DNA from: Rhodocollybia butyracea
Taxonomy: Eukaryota; Basidiomycota; Agaricomycetes; Agaricales; Omphalotaceae
DNA: 64,000 bases
Assembly: GCA_015501585.1 (NCBI GenBank)
Contig: JADNRY010000109.1
Span: 1-64,000 of the forward strand
Direction: 5' to 3'
Shown here: one piece after another, positions 31,397 through 44,411 of the stretch
How positions within the stretch are numbered: the first letter of the stretch is position 1
Layout of the letters: each line of letters begins with the position of its first letter
Position numbers and translations under genes: made by a program
The notes under the pieces: model-generated
Database searches by the model: none
Seen by the model: the letters and a program-made list of their open reading frames with translations, nothing else
What the model was told of the DNA's origin: nothing

Positions 31397-33502
31397 TCAA
31401 GAGCAATCTGGGATAGTAATGCCTTTGAGAGTTTTGCTGCGAAATAAAATGTTAGCGAATAGAAACAAGAGCAGTGGGCTTTGTTCCTTACTTTGCGTAG
31501 CTGTAAAAAGGACAATGAGTCAGTGCGAAAGGAATACCAAGCTTGTTTGAACTTACAAAAGTCCCCAATAGCCTTCCACACCACCAAACTGTGCACCCTT
31601 CCATGGTTCATCGAAGACTTCAAAGAAGTAGTATTCAGTGCCATTTGTATTAGCCTGACATAAGAACGTGTCGAGGAATGTCTGCGCCAAAGGGTTCAAT
31701 GACTACGCAACAGTCATACACTAATATATTTACCTGAAGGTTGGCTTCCGTGGCAAGGGACGGCCCGTTTGAATCGCTTCCAGCATCGGTCGCGTTCTAC
31801 AGATAGTTGTGGTTAGCTCTTCAAGCACTTCCAAAGAAAGCACGACCAAGACTCACACTGGGCCAACCAGTTTCGGCGATCGACATAGTTGGTTTGTTAG
31901 CTAAGGTATTAGCGAGGGCGACATCGGTACCAGTGAAGAAATCCCAAGTCCACCCCGCAGCCTGGTCAATACTGACGTTGGCAAACCAGGGGTGAACATT
32001 TGCCAGCTACCAGTTCGAGAGAAAAGATGAGTTGGTTGGTCAAAGAACACAAGACGCCGAACTTTGAAACTTACTCCGTAGCTGACATCGGCCAGGACGA
32101 GGTTATTGAAATACGCACCCGCATCCGAATTACCAACAGGAATAGATACGCTCATGTTGGCAAGCATTTTCTTGGTGTCATTGACTGTTGGTAAGTAATG
32201 TTGGTTAACGAGCAGGAAAAGTGTATAGCACGAAAGGAGAACCGACTGAATCCTATCAACATCTGAGCACCGGTATTTGCGACTGCGCTGTTCGGATCCT
32301 GACCACCACCGTTGTCACCCAGATAGCTGATAGGAGAATGAGAACATCGACAAGATAGGGGAACTTGAAACTCGCTTACTCGAGAATGAACTCGTTTCCG
32401 ACTGTCATGCCGATTATATTGTTTGTGCCTAAGAAAAAACATGTTGGTCACAAGTGCTCCGAATACGCCAATGGAAAACTTACCATAGGCTGTGATAGCT
32501 TGTTCGAGTTCTATGGCCTGTCTTGTATAAGCAGCACCACCATCCGTCGAAATGGGATAGTTGGCGACGACGACCGATACGTTCACTTTCGTTTGCTTGA
32601 TGGCCTCGAGCTAAATCCGATGTTCAAACCTGTTCAAACTTGTTCGGTTACTATTTTTATTCTTTACGCACCACTAGTTCAGTTTGATTGCAATCAGCTC
32701 CGTAGAGACGAATACGCTGGAAAGACTGAGTATAGGAAGCCCTTGAGCGAGCAAGATATCCCTTACCGTAGTCAGCTGAGAAATTAGTTGAATGTCAGTG
32801 ATGACCCCGGCTGTAATACGGTGATTAGTATGCACGTTTGGGGCATTGCTGAACAAGGCTAGGCGCGTACCTAACGTGTTCCCGCATTCAGGTAGCTGTG
32901 AGCCTTCCGGCGTATAAGCAAGGCCGTAAAACGATTGTTTCAAAGCAGGGTTCTTTTCAAAGTTACTGGGGTCGCCGTTGGTCTCGTTTACAACGGAAGA
33001 GCCAGAGCCAGAAGATGAGCCAGAAGAGGCAGAGGAACTATGTTTCTTGGAAAGCGTCACACCAAGGGCGATACCGATGGCAGCAATGATGGCGACAGTG
33101 AGAGCACCAATGACCTATTTTCAATTCAGCCCCATTAGACTCCTCGTGTGAGCGTTTCAGGATACCCACCAAGTATCGTGTCCTCCTGCTCCTGGATGGT
33201 GTCGATTTCTCCATCCAAGTGTCATTCGGCTGGCGTCTGTCGCCGAAATGCTGTCGGGGTGCGGGTGCGCCTGCGTTGAGTGCGGTGGAGGACTCCAATC
33301 CAGCAGGATTAGAACCAAGCCTGGGGCTCATGGCGATATCAGGAGTAGGAGAGCTTAAAGGAATGGTAGCGCCGGATTGGCGTGGTGCAGGCTAATGAAT
33401 CCTCGTTAAATTCGGGGTGGTTTAACAAAACATTGTTGAACTTACAGAGTCATAGTAAGGCTGTAAGTCAGGATTTGAGTCGTTGTCTCTATACAATGCC
33501 AT
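31397..33502 (-). CDS. Membrane-anchored GH17 beta-1,3-glucanase-like protein
   Basis: GH17 enzymes hydrolyse or transfer beta-1,3-glucan in the fungal wall. Starts MALYRDNDSNPDLQPYYDS, with a cytoplasmic tail of about 80 residues. A single membrane anchor follows (VIGALTVAIIAAIGIALGV), then a serine-rich linker and the catalytic domain. Landmarks: SFYGLAYTPEGSQLPECGN, DIQLISQLT, RIRLYGADCNQTE, IIGMTVGNEFILE (acid/base glutamate), SIPVGNSDAG, LANVHPWF, SIAETGWP (nucleophile glutamate), YYFFEVFDEPWKG and GLFYANKTLKGITIPDCS-like at the end. This is the type II membrane form common in basidiomycetes. About a dozen short introns interrupt it; boundaries look canonical and no break was found. Confidence 0.85.
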
Positions 33503-33859
33503 CGTGTGAGTTGTGTCCAAGTGCTCGAAGAAAAAACAAAAGTAGGGGGCTAAGCCGGTGAGCCTCCTGGGGCAACAAGGATGACTGAGGGAAGTTGGAG
33601 AAAAGTTATGTTGAGGGTACAAGATAGAGTGACGTGCCACTCGAAGCAATACATATGTATTTTCATCAAAATCTAATTTTGGAACTGCGCAGCTTTTATA
33701 TATTATAAGTGCAAATCGCTTGTATAAAATAATACACTTAGTGTCCAGAATCTATGTACGCACAACTAAAGGCTACCTACAAATATTAGAATCCATGCAA
33801 AGGACAGACGGGTATGAAGGACAAGAGCAGAATAAAGTACAAGGCCAACGTTACAATAA
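33503..33859. other. Intergenic, nothing recognised
   Basis: Separates the GH17 start from the RhoGAP stop. AT-rich around 33700-33760. No supported gene. Confidence 0.5.
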
Positions 33860-35578
33860 TTAAGTTTCTTTACCAGAAAACGAATCAGGTATATGTATTC
33901 GTTGTGATGATGAAGCGCGTTTCTGCTTCCGTAGAACTCGTCGAGCTTCCCGCTCTGTCACGGTGGAGTCAGAATTTGAAGAGGAGGAGGGACCTTTCCG
34001 ACCAGAGGGAAGCGTCCGACTTCGTTTGACACCGGAGGCGCCTTCGTCTTGATCAGTCGATCGTGCAGGTGGGATTTCCGCTACGGGAGAGAGTTCCCCT
34101 TCTTGCTCTCTACGAGGCTCTGGATAAAGAGTCAATCGGACGCTCACAGCAACGATTATTGCTGCTACACACCGAAAGTTGTCTTTCTCCGTGCAACCTT
34201 CTTATCCCTGCCAACTAGTTTCCATCCACCACTGGCCTGGTGTTCTTCATCAGAGCTGGGAAACACCGTTACATCCTCTTCTGAGACTAATGAAGTCGGT
34301 GATCCAGGCTCATTCGGGGGTGGTGGTGGAATATCTAGCATAAACCAGTCTTGCTGAGCGATTAGAAATTCTAATACTTTCTGGCTGAGGGCGTGTTCCT
34401 TGGGATTCATTTCATGATTCGGATGCGACATGAGACCGGGTCGAAAAATCACAGCGAGGTCTACAGATGATCATCAATACAAGTGCAACATAAACAAGAA
34501 TACAGGGCGCTACTCACTTGTAGCTGTCATCAAATTCTTGTCAGACTTCCGCGCAAACACTGATAATAAATCGAGAACATAAAGAAGAAGATATTGGTTG
34601 GCTCGGGGCATCTGTCGTATCAATCGTTTATATGTCGTGATAACTTCGTCTTGGTTGAAAGGCTCCTTGGCTAAAATAGGATTAAAGCCTGTAGACATAA
34701 AGGAAGCATAATGCATACCTAATGAGTCTCGGAACTAGGACATTGAATATGATTTAGCGAAATGATAACGGGAAAGAAGATTACTCTTTCTTACACCATG
34801 ATACATATCGTAGGGTATAACTGGTTCCTGGGTGGATGTCAATGTGGATCGACACCATTAATCAGAACGAGGCTTACAGGCATTCTCGTGAGATATCGCC
34901 GGAACACGCTTGCAACGTCGTGGGCTGTATACGGGGATTGTTTCCAGTCCAAAGATTTACCATACTATAGCAAAGTCAATACAAATCGTTGCAAGATTGG
35001 CGAATTTCGTACCCGCGGTGGTGCTTCAAAGATCGCCTGAAGGTCTCTCATCCGTTTGGCGCTTCCATTTACACGAAACGTGCCCTCGACTTCGGTCGCT
35101 ATACAAAATTGACCGTATTAAAACCTTGCTTGAAGAGCGAGAAGAGGGAAATTTGGTACCATTCTCTTTGAGATACAACCCGCTAAGGAAACAGTCAGAT
35201 TCTAGAAACAATCGCCCAGCAAAATGGACGCACCACTTGGCAACAACAACTGGGATATATCCTAATCACCAGTGAGTAGACGAAACTTGAGAACAGTCGC
35301 TCGCATGAACTAACCCCATACATAGAGTTCACCGTTGGCGTTCGCAGTCGAAATCTGTACACTCGCATATTTCAAGCTCTCCCGCAAAGGCTTCCCAAAG
35401 ACTGCGCTTTCGACTTCATCTGGATAATGAATGAGTTGTCGGAGCGGGGCTGGACGTCATTGGCCAAATACGGACCTTTCCCTTCACCGTCCCTCTTCTT
35501 CTGTGCCGAAGTAAAGCTATTCCACCATGCTTTCAGGTTTGCCTTTGTCGGTGGGTTTTGTGGAGTTTCTGGGACCAT
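33860..35578 (-). CDS. RhoGAP-domain protein
   Basis: RhoGAP domains switch off Rho-family GTPases in polarity and wall signalling. ATG 35578 (MVPETPQNPPTKANLKAWWN) is the first ATG in a frame that is open further upstream. The GAP domain follows: VFGKPLRESLKYASVQISTA, GLYLKENATEVEGTFRVNGS (arginine finger in GTFR), FRRYLTRMPEPVIPYDMY, YLLLYVLDLLSVFARKSDKN and AVIFRPGLMSHPNHEM. The C-terminal tail is rich in S, P and basic residues (KRSRTLPSGRK, RVLRKQKR), with a PPPPP stretch. The order resembles Sac7/Bag7-type fungal RhoGAPs. The intron donor after EGK is GTCCGT, slightly weak. The upstream start is uncertain. Confidence 0.82.
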
Positions 35579-35913
35579 TTGTTGTACGGAATGAGAAGAT
35601 GGATGTCTAGAAGACACCGGAGATGTGGTAGTGCGAATTTGGGTGAGCGAATTTCTGCGGTGAAGTTTCTTAAACGGCCAGAAAGAACGTTTTGATGGGC
35701 GCGAAGCCAGTATAAGAGATGTAGATGGTGAATTTATCGATAGAGAATATTAGTGTAATTGGGAGAAAGGAAGTTTGAAGGTTAGCGCCAGTTAGCTCCG
35801 TAGGCCCGTGACTCGGACTACTAGCACAGTTAATTACTTAAATTAAAGTCACTCTCGCTTAAGACAAACACGACAAAGTCCTATATTACAACTTGATGAT
35901 TCTGTTACTAGGC
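35579..35913. other. Intergenic, nothing recognised
   Basis: Upstream region of the RhoGAP gene and downstream of the GMC oxidoreductase stop. The RhoGAP frame stays open to about 35750 without an ATG, so a missed upstream exon is possible. Confidence 0.4.
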
Positions 35914-38553
35914 TCAAGCTAGTTGTTTAATTTCATCTGCCAACTTTTCTGCAGCAGCGAAACAAGCTCCCGCCTGCATGACATGCATCGAGTCAGCTCA
36001 GCGTCGAAATGAAACATTCAAAACTCTTACCGTATGTCCAGATACAATCCAGGGAAAAAAAGATGTATCGCAGACCCGAAGAGCTTTCACGCCATATACT
36101 CTTAAATGTCCATCAACAACACCTCCCTCCTCTTTTGGCGCCATCCTGCAAGTACTTGTAGGATGATATACCGTTTGAACACGTTTCCTCACAAGCTCTT
36201 CTAGTTCACCATGAGTCTTGTTGATTAATCCATGATCCAGGTCCGGCCGGGAAAAGCTGTGGTCCAGATAGGGCACAAACGCTTTTGCGTTTGCTATTCG
36301 GAGACAAAGCTGTACTCCCCGAACAAGCTTTTCAAGGTCTTCCGGGGTTTGAAGGTAACTGGAAAAGAAGCATTTTCAGCTTTCCTTCGCCTCGGAAAAG
36401 TGCAAACACTTACTTTGGGTTGACTGAAGGAAGATCGAATGGATTGCTCGATTTCAAGCGGACGGCCCCATGGCTGGTAGGTCTGCAGATGGGATCAGTA
36501 TCTCGCTCATTCCTGTAGGTGAGAACCAACCTCAGCAAGTATACATTCAAAGCTCTAGTGTGAACGTCAAACCAGTCGAGTCCGTGGCGTAAATAGCCAA
36601 AAGGGGTCACAAACAACTCTAAATCTGGGCTGTTTGGGCTAGATGTAGAATCCGGGCACGACTCGTTGGACCCAAAAAGGACGACGTCGTCTGAGCGCAC
36701 AAAGGCAGCTGCTTCACCAAACTGAAGGACTTTGACTCGGGATTTCAAGACAATGATGTAGCCCTCCAGTACTCACGTTCATAGATAACGGACCTCCCAT
36801 ACCCAGTATCTTATACTGCACCGCTGCAAACATGAGGCGCAGTGCGTCCATTCTACTTTGAGGTTTTATGAATTTCGCTGAAGCGTTAAGTTTGTCTTTG
36901 AAGTTTACAGTGATGGCGGGGTGGTCAACCAGGTTAGCTCCAACACTTGGCAGATCGAGTACCACAGGTATTTCGTGTTCTTCAAGGTGAGCACGAGGAC
37001 CTATTCCGGAGAGCATCAGGATCTGTGTAATCAAAGTTCATTAGTCGCTGTAGTCAAGTAAATGATCCAAATGAAGACCTACGTGCGGAGTATGAACAGC
37101 GCCTGCGCTATGGTGATATGATATTCGTTATGCAAAGATCCAAAACAAGAGGAACCTACGAAACGATGACCTCCTTCTTAGCCCTTGAACGGTACAATCC
37201 TCCAATCTGCTTCAGTTTCGAATCTGTATGAGCATACTCAACTCCGATAGCACGAAGGTCGCCGCCGGTCTTGTCGAAAAGAATTCTAGTAACATGAGCA
37301 TGAACGGCGACTTTGAGGTTTGTTCTGACAAGCACTTTGGGTGTCAAATAGGCAGATTCGGAAGAGACTCGTTCGCGGTTCCGGTCAATATAGGTCACTA
37401 AGATGCACATGTGAGAGTTGAAACCAAAGTAAAAACGGATGCACTTGCTGATCTAGATTAATTATCAGCGACTTCGATTACTGAGCGCTGTGAAGAACAC
37501 TTACTCTGCTGACCCCCATTGTACCTTTGGGACCATTAAAGTCGGGTGTAAATGGAATTCCAATTTCGACGCAAGAGTCAATGAATGCTTTTGCTGACGT
37601 TGTAATGGTGTTGAAGTATCCGACGCGTACAGGCCCTTCTTTTCCTCGGAAACTCGCGTCAACTTGAGGATATCGGGGGTCTGGGGCGTATCGCTCGAAT
37701 TTTTTGAAATATCTACAGATTCGTGAGTATAGACCCGAAGACGACGAGAAAAATTTACCGATGTAGATTCTTCCATGACCAAGAATCATCTTTCATGAAG
37801 GCACCCCATTCATCGAAGTCCTCAGGCGCGCCATATTGAGCCATCATGGCATTCATAGATGAGCATCCACCCAACATTTTCGCTGTACCAACAGTCAATA
37901 TCGCTATCCGAAGGATCGGACCAGCGTACCTCGAGGCCAAAACTTTGTTTCGCCATTCGCAAATGTTTGAGGTTCAGAATAGAATGGGAAGCAGTGATCA
38001 CTGAAGAACAGTCCTCCGTAGCCTGACGGAATACGGCTAAGGGGTAGAGCGCGTCCACTGAAGAAAGAAATAAGGCATTGGGGTGATAGGTTTCGTTTCA
38101 GTAGACGCACCTTCCTCCAGCTTCTAGGAGAAGCACCCTCTTTGAAGGATCCTCGCTCAGCCGTGACGCTGTATCGAAGATTATGACTGAAAACAGTGCG
38201 AAGAGGGTTTATGCACACCTAGTACACAACCAGCGGTTCCTAACGAGGATAGAACGTTAGCACGGAAAGTGGTCATCGCAAAATAGTGAATATGTACCTC
38301 CTCCAATAATGATATAGTCAAACTCGTCATTGGGATCAATTCCGAGCTCACTACCGACCTCAGACAAGTCGGTTATGAGTTTTCCAGTTGGTTTTCTAAG
38401 CTTTGCGAATAGGTGACGCAGAACAATGTACAACGCAGCAATCCCGGCACTTCCGATAATTGCTTTTGCGCGCGATTTGGTTCGGATGAAAGACACTAGT
38501 GGGGAGAGACCACGAGCTGACAATTCGAGTCTGGGGGGCCTGAAGTGGTCCAT
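35914..38553 (-). CDS. GMC oxidoreductase, N-terminally membrane-anchored, copy 1
   Basis: Glucose-methanol-choline family flavoenzymes oxidise alcohols or sugars and release H2O2. Starts MDHFRPPRLELSARG with a hydrophobic segment (AIIGSAGIAALYIVLRHLF). The FAD site is DYIIIGGG-TAGCVLASRLSE, then VLLLEAGGSG, KMLGGCSSMNAMMAQYGAPE, RVSSESAYLTP, the second GMC signature SAGAVHTPHILMLSGIGPRA, and near the end YHPTSTCRMAP and WIVSGHTAGACFAAAEKLA, which supply the two active-site histidines. It has many small exons, including one of about 25 nt (CGCAGGCG to CCGCAC). Splice phases agree at all junctions checked. Paralogous to the gene at 60931-63552. The substrate cannot be assigned; aryl-alcohol oxidase-like or glucose oxidase-like are both possible. 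Confidence 0.88.
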
Positions 38554-39643
38554 CCGGTAGCCGGTTATAACTTGGTTAGCGCTTTATATCACGGAACAAT
38601 ATATAGTGCAGAAAATAGTATTTTAGATCACACCGATTTGGTCTGGTGCTCGAGTTGAAGTCAGTTGACTGTTGCAGTGATGCGCTGATGAGACGTTCTG
38701 AATCTGATGGGGGTCAGAGACTCGGAGTTGCGGAGACATGGTGAGACTATACGCGAAGGGATATTAAGCGCCTGCTCGCCGAGTATTGAAATTACAAGGA
38801 TTACGATCGACAGCCCACCGTTGCAGGATTTATCTGGCTGTAAACTTGCAGCCCTACGAAACAGGGTTGGCCTCCAGCAGCAGGTGCTACTTATCGTTGG
38901 AAGAGGGTGAAACTATTGTTGCTCTGTGTCTACTTGGTGTCCACAAGAAGTTGCCGGGACTCGGGGATATCGATATCATTGGGGGCGGTCTCTGTAGTAG
39001 TACCAAGTTGAACTTTTGGCGAATTTGACGAGTCCATGAGTCAATCACAGGAGTGGCCACTCACTTTCCATGAAGGGAAAGCTGGATAGCGGTACGAAGG
39101 ATGAAGCGGAAAGCTATTCATACTAAACTTCGACGTCGAGAGGCCCTGTGCGATAGATCGTGTACCTGGATGTGGAGGAAGAGAATGACTAAATGGAATG
39201 TCGTGTTCCCTGATAAGAAAAGGTGATCTGAAAGATGCTCTTCATGAGGAAATTTTAACTCCGACCTCAGGTACTACGTTTTATATCTGGGAGCTTACTG
39301 CTAACGACTTGTGATTTTTGGTGTACATGATACCTTTCGTTCTGCTAGCGTTAAGGTCGATTATTTGTTAAAGTCTTGGTCCAAGATTTGACCGACTTAT
39401 CAGTATATCAATAGTCGTCTATTTTGGTACTGGTGCTCGGACATAAAGCTCGATACGGCACGATCCACAATGTATTGCCCTTTGTACTGTGCGAGGCTTG
39501 CACGAACAATGGAAACTTTTGATGATGAGCAAAGTGGCTAGATCATATGACTTTAATTTCGGGACAACTACTAAAGCACGACGCGGTATTGTTTGGCCTT
39601 TCAACACAACTTTTTATTTTCTCTCCCACAACCACTCGGTACC
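38554..39643. other. Intergenic between divergent GMC copy 1 and FunK1 genes
   Basis: About 1.1 kb with no supported gene. Two overlapping plus frames (38707-38910, 38786-39028) lack motifs. Confidence 0.5.
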
Positions 39644-42633
39644 ATGGTACCAGAATCTGGAACACAATCTGCTACCAGCAGTACTATCCCTCCAACAGCG
39701 CCGGCTACACCGAAACGAAAACCTCTTGTTGGTCCATCTCCTGTTGAGACTACTCCCATGAGCAAAACCTACGCCAGTCATTCCACGAGTCATAATGCTA
39801 GCGGTGATCTCGATGTCAAGCAATTAGCTGAGGTAGTCAATAAATTCTTCGCTGATGATCTTGCGCAAAGCCTCGAACTCTCTATGGAGGATTTCGCCAC
39901 TCTGATTCTGTCTTTGCCTAAGGATTGGGACGGCAAGGCAGAATTTGATCTAGGGGATAATCAGGTGTTCTTGAACGCTTGGGAAGAATATCTTCAGTTG
40001 CTGGGGAAGAAAGAGGGGGAAGAAGCGGCTAGCGGAGATGACAAAGTCTCGAAGAAGACTCTTGAGACACAGTTGTACGCACCCCTTGTGTCTCTGCTCA
40101 ATGCAGTGGGCGATTCATCAGACAACGAAAACTTGAAAGCTTTCTACATACAAGATCCCCGGCCGGTTTTGGGTTCAAGGATATCCAGAGTCCCCGACAT
40201 CGCAGCAATATATCGTCAGCTGCTAGCAGTGGCGGATGACGAGACGTTGGATGAATATCTCAGGGAGAACCGCGTCAAAGGCGTGTTTTGGGGGCTTCTG
40301 CTATACTTTGTGGAAGTGAAGAATAAGAACGGAGCGTTTCTAAGGAAGAGTACGTTGGTTAATCGAGGGACGATGCGTTGTGTTAAAGTTTGCGATTACA
40401 GGATCTGATAACATCAAAGAGGAAACCAGCCAGGTCGCCACTTCCAAGGGGTCACATGGCCCATCCCAACCTAAATCCCAAGCCAAATTATCAAAATCGT
40501 CTGGCAAAAAAAGGCGTAAAAGCCCTGAATTGGCAGGTATAGATTTGGTTTTGAATACGACAAGAATCATAGACTTACCGATGGCACTGTAGAAGATGGA
40601 GCTCCCGAGAGCAGCGAAGGCAGTCAGCAGGCTAAAAGGTCCAAGGGGAAGGCTACGAGTGGTAAAGGGTCCACTCAACCTACCCGAATACAACCGGCTC
40701 GTAGCACAAAATCTAGCAGCAAGAGCGAGACTCTGCATAAGCAAGGTATTTAAAAGTGTGTCTTGCGAATGTACTAGGTAGCTAACTATGCCTCCTAGTA
40801 CTTTCGTCCTCTAGGGCTGCAAGCAGATCAACACCTACGGAGTCCTCCGAGGGAGGGAGTTCTACCAAGGGTAAATCTCGGGCGAGGCCCAAGGTAACCG
40901 GCTCGGAAACTGGCCAATCAAGCGCCGGACTTCACCCTCCGCCCACTCCAGAAACGTCGTTCGACCGTTATAAGAAGCAGGCTGACGAGGAGCGGAGGGT
41001 TGAAGCCCAGCTTCAAGATGGAGAAGGCTATAAGAGAACACGTGAGCAAGGCGCGAGTTACGCGAAGGAAATGCTTTCTTTTGGCGTGATAAGGCATCAT
41101 GCGATTGGACTTACTGTTGACGCTGTCACAGCAAGGTTTTTCTACGCCGACAGAAGTAAAATCGTTGAATCCAAGGTTCGTTTCTTTGTCGGCATTTTCG
41201 GGCCGCATTCACGTGGCCTTCTCACGGCTCTACCTTTTACCACCATTTACTAATATTGTCCTTCCAGCCTTGCGATATCACCCAGTTCAAGCGCCTGTTT
41301 ATGGCGATGGTCCTTCAGCTGCACCGTCTTACGCCGGAGAAACTTGGTGTTATTCAAGGCTTGGACTTTGACTACCGAAATCCTGAGAAGATCAACCAAA
41401 CAACGCCTACAAAAACTCTCTACGAAACCCTCTTATCCGCGAAGGGTGATGCCCTCGTTGGTGCTACCTACACATTTACAGGTTCCAAAGGACTCAAACG
41501 CGTTGAAATTACGCGTGTCATCTTCCGTTCCGAAGGCATCGTTGGCCGGAGTTCGATTGTCGTTGAAGTGAAATGCGTATGTGATCGTTGTAGCGGGGAC
41601 GACGATTGTGGCTGGAAAGAAAAAGAATTGGTGATGAAAGTTAGCTTTCCCAGCAAGAAACGAATACCCGAAAACGAGATTATCGCCACCGCACGAAAAC
41701 ACGCTGAGGAGCATGACCAGCTCTGGGCGCTCAACCATCTTCCTCTCGTCGAAGAATGCATCACTTTTCCTTACGACGCAACGGACACTGTCCAGGGTAG
41801 ACTCAAAGACCATTTCAAGGACGAATACGAAGAGCGGGTCATGCGTGTAACGTTCTTGAAGAAATTAAAGCCTCTGAAGGATCTCCCTAACCCGAGAGAG
41901 ATTGCGCAGGTCTTCTTCGACATTCTTCAGAGTGAGTTTTTTTAGGCGCCACCATCCGCGTTTTACTGATAGTTGTGCAGTTCACCAGTGGCTTTACGAG
42001 CAACCGGGGGTACTACACCGTGACCTGAGCATGGGCAACATTATGTGGTACCGTGTCGACGGCAAGGTGTATGGCGTCCTGAACGATTATGACCTTGCTT
42101 CATATGAAAAAGACAAGGATAAAGGTCCAACCTCTGATCATCGCACTGGCACCAAACCTTTCATGGCCTTCGATTTGCTCGATGAAGACTGGAAAGGCGG
42201 ACATTATTATCGCCACGATATGGAGTCCCTGTTCTACATCATTCTCTGCTTTGCATGCCGATACCGATTCCCTAATGTCCCAGCGCAAGAGCCTCGCAAA
42301 TATGAGGAGTGGTTCACAGGAAGTGAGAGGCAGGTATACCAGGAAAAATATACACTTATCATGAGTAAAAGTGTCTCGACGTTCGCTGTTCAGGAACATT
42401 TTACACATTTCGCTCCTTGGCTGGAGAAAATATATTTCCGCCTCCATACCGGTCATTTCCAGCGTCCTTCCTCGATAACATTACGGTTCGACCCGCACGC
42501 CAGCCAAGAGTTCGATTGGTTCACCCTGAACGGTAACTTCTCCTATCACAGACTGAACGAAGTTATGAATACGTTCAAAGGGATGCCTCTCGAAGCGCGA
42601 TGGACTGATGAAACTCGTAATCCGAACAATTAG
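39644..42633 (+). CDS. FunK1-type protein kinase
   Basis: FunK1 kinases are a family expanded in multicellular basidiomycetes; roles are largely unknown. ATG 39644 sits in ACCATGG. The N-terminal segment carries WGLLLYFVEVKNKNG, then a lysine- and serine-rich linker with nuclear-localisation-like clusters (KKRRKSPE, KRSKGKA). Exon joins near 40350, 40540, 40745, 41177 and 41930 are in phase. The kinase domain shows the beta-3 lysine in ELVMKVSFPSKK, the catalytic loop HRDLSMGNIMWYRVDGKVYG, a DFG equivalent NDYDLASY, an APE-like GTKPFMAFDLL and HRHDMESLFY-like YYRHDMESLFYIILCFA. All catalytic residues are kept, so it is probably active. Confidence 0.9.
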
Positions 42634-42933
42634 TCTGTCTTTCATTTTATCTTGTCGTATGTGTCTGCTGTCCTTCTACCGTTTTCGTGCTATCCCACTT
42701 CTGTTGTAGAGAATGTAACTATATCGTCGCACCCAGGATTTGGATCTCTGTATCTATAATAATTTCGCACTCCTAGCTGCATTTAGCGTTGTATTTGGTA
42801 GAGGAGGTGATATGTGCGAGGTCGAATGTAAATGTACATAAATTTAAAATAAATCTTTTGCTTGAACTAGTTCACATGCTCTTTAAGTATCCTTGAGACG
42901 AGTCGGAGAGGGTGATTTTACTTCGCGGGAGAG
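42634..42933. other. 3' region of FunK1 kinase, no gene
   Basis: AT-rich near 42830-42870, with TAAATTTAAAATAAA that could serve in polyadenylation. Nothing else recognised. Confidence 0.4.
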
Positions 42934-43850
42934 TCAAAAAAATCCTTCAATATTCAATCTGCTCTCCAGCGTCGACACATTATTCAAACAATTCGGATAT
43001 TCGTAATAGACTCCTTCGGCAGTCAATGGTGTTTGTGGAGACGGTGGCTTGAGGAATATGCTGTTTCCGGGGATGCTTGTCATTGAAGAGACCGACTGTT
43101 TATCATAGCTTACTTACATGGCTCTCGCAATGCTGATTCGGCGATCGAGGCCTACTTCGCGCAATTTATTCGCTGAGAAAAATGAGCCTGGTACTATACT
43201 TGTGCAGCCTCTCACAGTGCGATGATCTACTGTGATTTTTAGGGCTCTGGGGGCGTCGATGTAATATTGTAGTTTCAATCTGTTGACAGATCCAGCGGAA
43301 TCTGCGTCTCTGGTTCTCCTTGTGTGCTCTCGGAGGACCTGTGTAGACTTCCTATCGCTATTGGCCGTTGATCATGACCTCTTCTGAACAAAAACAGAGT
43401 GCTCGAACATGTTCGAGCGATTCGCTCGATTTCGTGATTTAGTCCATCAATGCATTAACTGCATCTGAATTTTGCGCCGAGTTGATAGAATCGAAACATC
43501 GTTAACGAAAAATCAGAAAGGTGAAAGAGGCACACGAAAGCAGAGAAGCCGATCAAGTTGAGGACAAAGACAGAGGAAGCATTGATAGAATATACGAGGA
43601 CGGACGAAAAATACACGAACTCTCCACCATATAATCCAAATTCGCATCTGAACGGATGTAAGCTTCGTCCATTGCTCCAAGCTGAATGTGTATTAGGGAA
43701 ATGATCAAAAAAACCCATATCTACACTTACCTCCAAAAAAGCACCCTCAGGCTTAGACACATTCGTCTGAACAGCTCTGGACTTTGCTATCTCCAACAGT
43801 ATTCTTGTACTAACAAAACTTCCTCGTTCATCCTCAGGCCTCAGGCCTCA
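42934..43850 (-). CDS. Unidentified multi-exon gene, provisional
   Basis: Several minus-strand stretches look coding and join with canonical splice sites, but I do not recognise the protein. One exon pair reads RILLEIAKSRAVQTNVSKPE then GAFLE, GTAAGT intron, LGAMDEAYIRSDANLDYMVE. Another reads RALKITVDHRTV, GSFFSANKLREVGLDRRIS, GTAAGT intron, then GNSIFLKPPSPQTPLTAEGV and NNVSTLESRLNIEGFF ending at 42934. The link between the two halves could not be placed in phase. Further upstream, 43862-44180 encodes another PPQTPLTA motif in one frame, perhaps more of the same gene. The upper boundary is uncertain. The pattern argues for a real gene, not chance frames. Confidence 0.35.
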
Positions 43851-44411
43851 GTACTCAGTACTCAGTTCTGGGGAGAGGTGCACGACTTTAATGACGCCTT
43901 CCAACTGGCCTGGTTGAGCGCAGCACCAAAACGTTTGGCATTGGCAGTTAATGGTGTTTGTGGTGGTTGAGGACGGTGTTGTGAGGGGGGAACAACCGAA
44001 CGATGTGAAAAACAGCTGTCTATAGATACTTCCACGGCGCAATGACCAGAAAGGTGTTCTCCTGACTCTCTTGAAGCCCGGTTTATCCTTGATGATTTTG
44101 CGATCGAAATGGCGCGATCTGAAAAGCGAGTGAATAAAGACTGACTAGTACTGACTGTTGAACTAAGAGTCACCTACAAATGTTTGGAAGCAAACTACAA
44201 ACTAGATTCTGTCATCAAGAAATAACTTTGTCTAATATTACCTCGAAAGCCTTCGCCATCATTTAGCAGAGGGTAGCTCGCTCGCTCGGGAGTCGTGTTG
44301 CATCGTTGGTTTTGAGCGCTAATACGATCACATGGTCAGTTGAAACTTACCTTTCGTCTTCTTGGCTTCTTCTTTTAACGTTCGGACTTTCCACATTTAC
44401 GCCGCGCCAGG

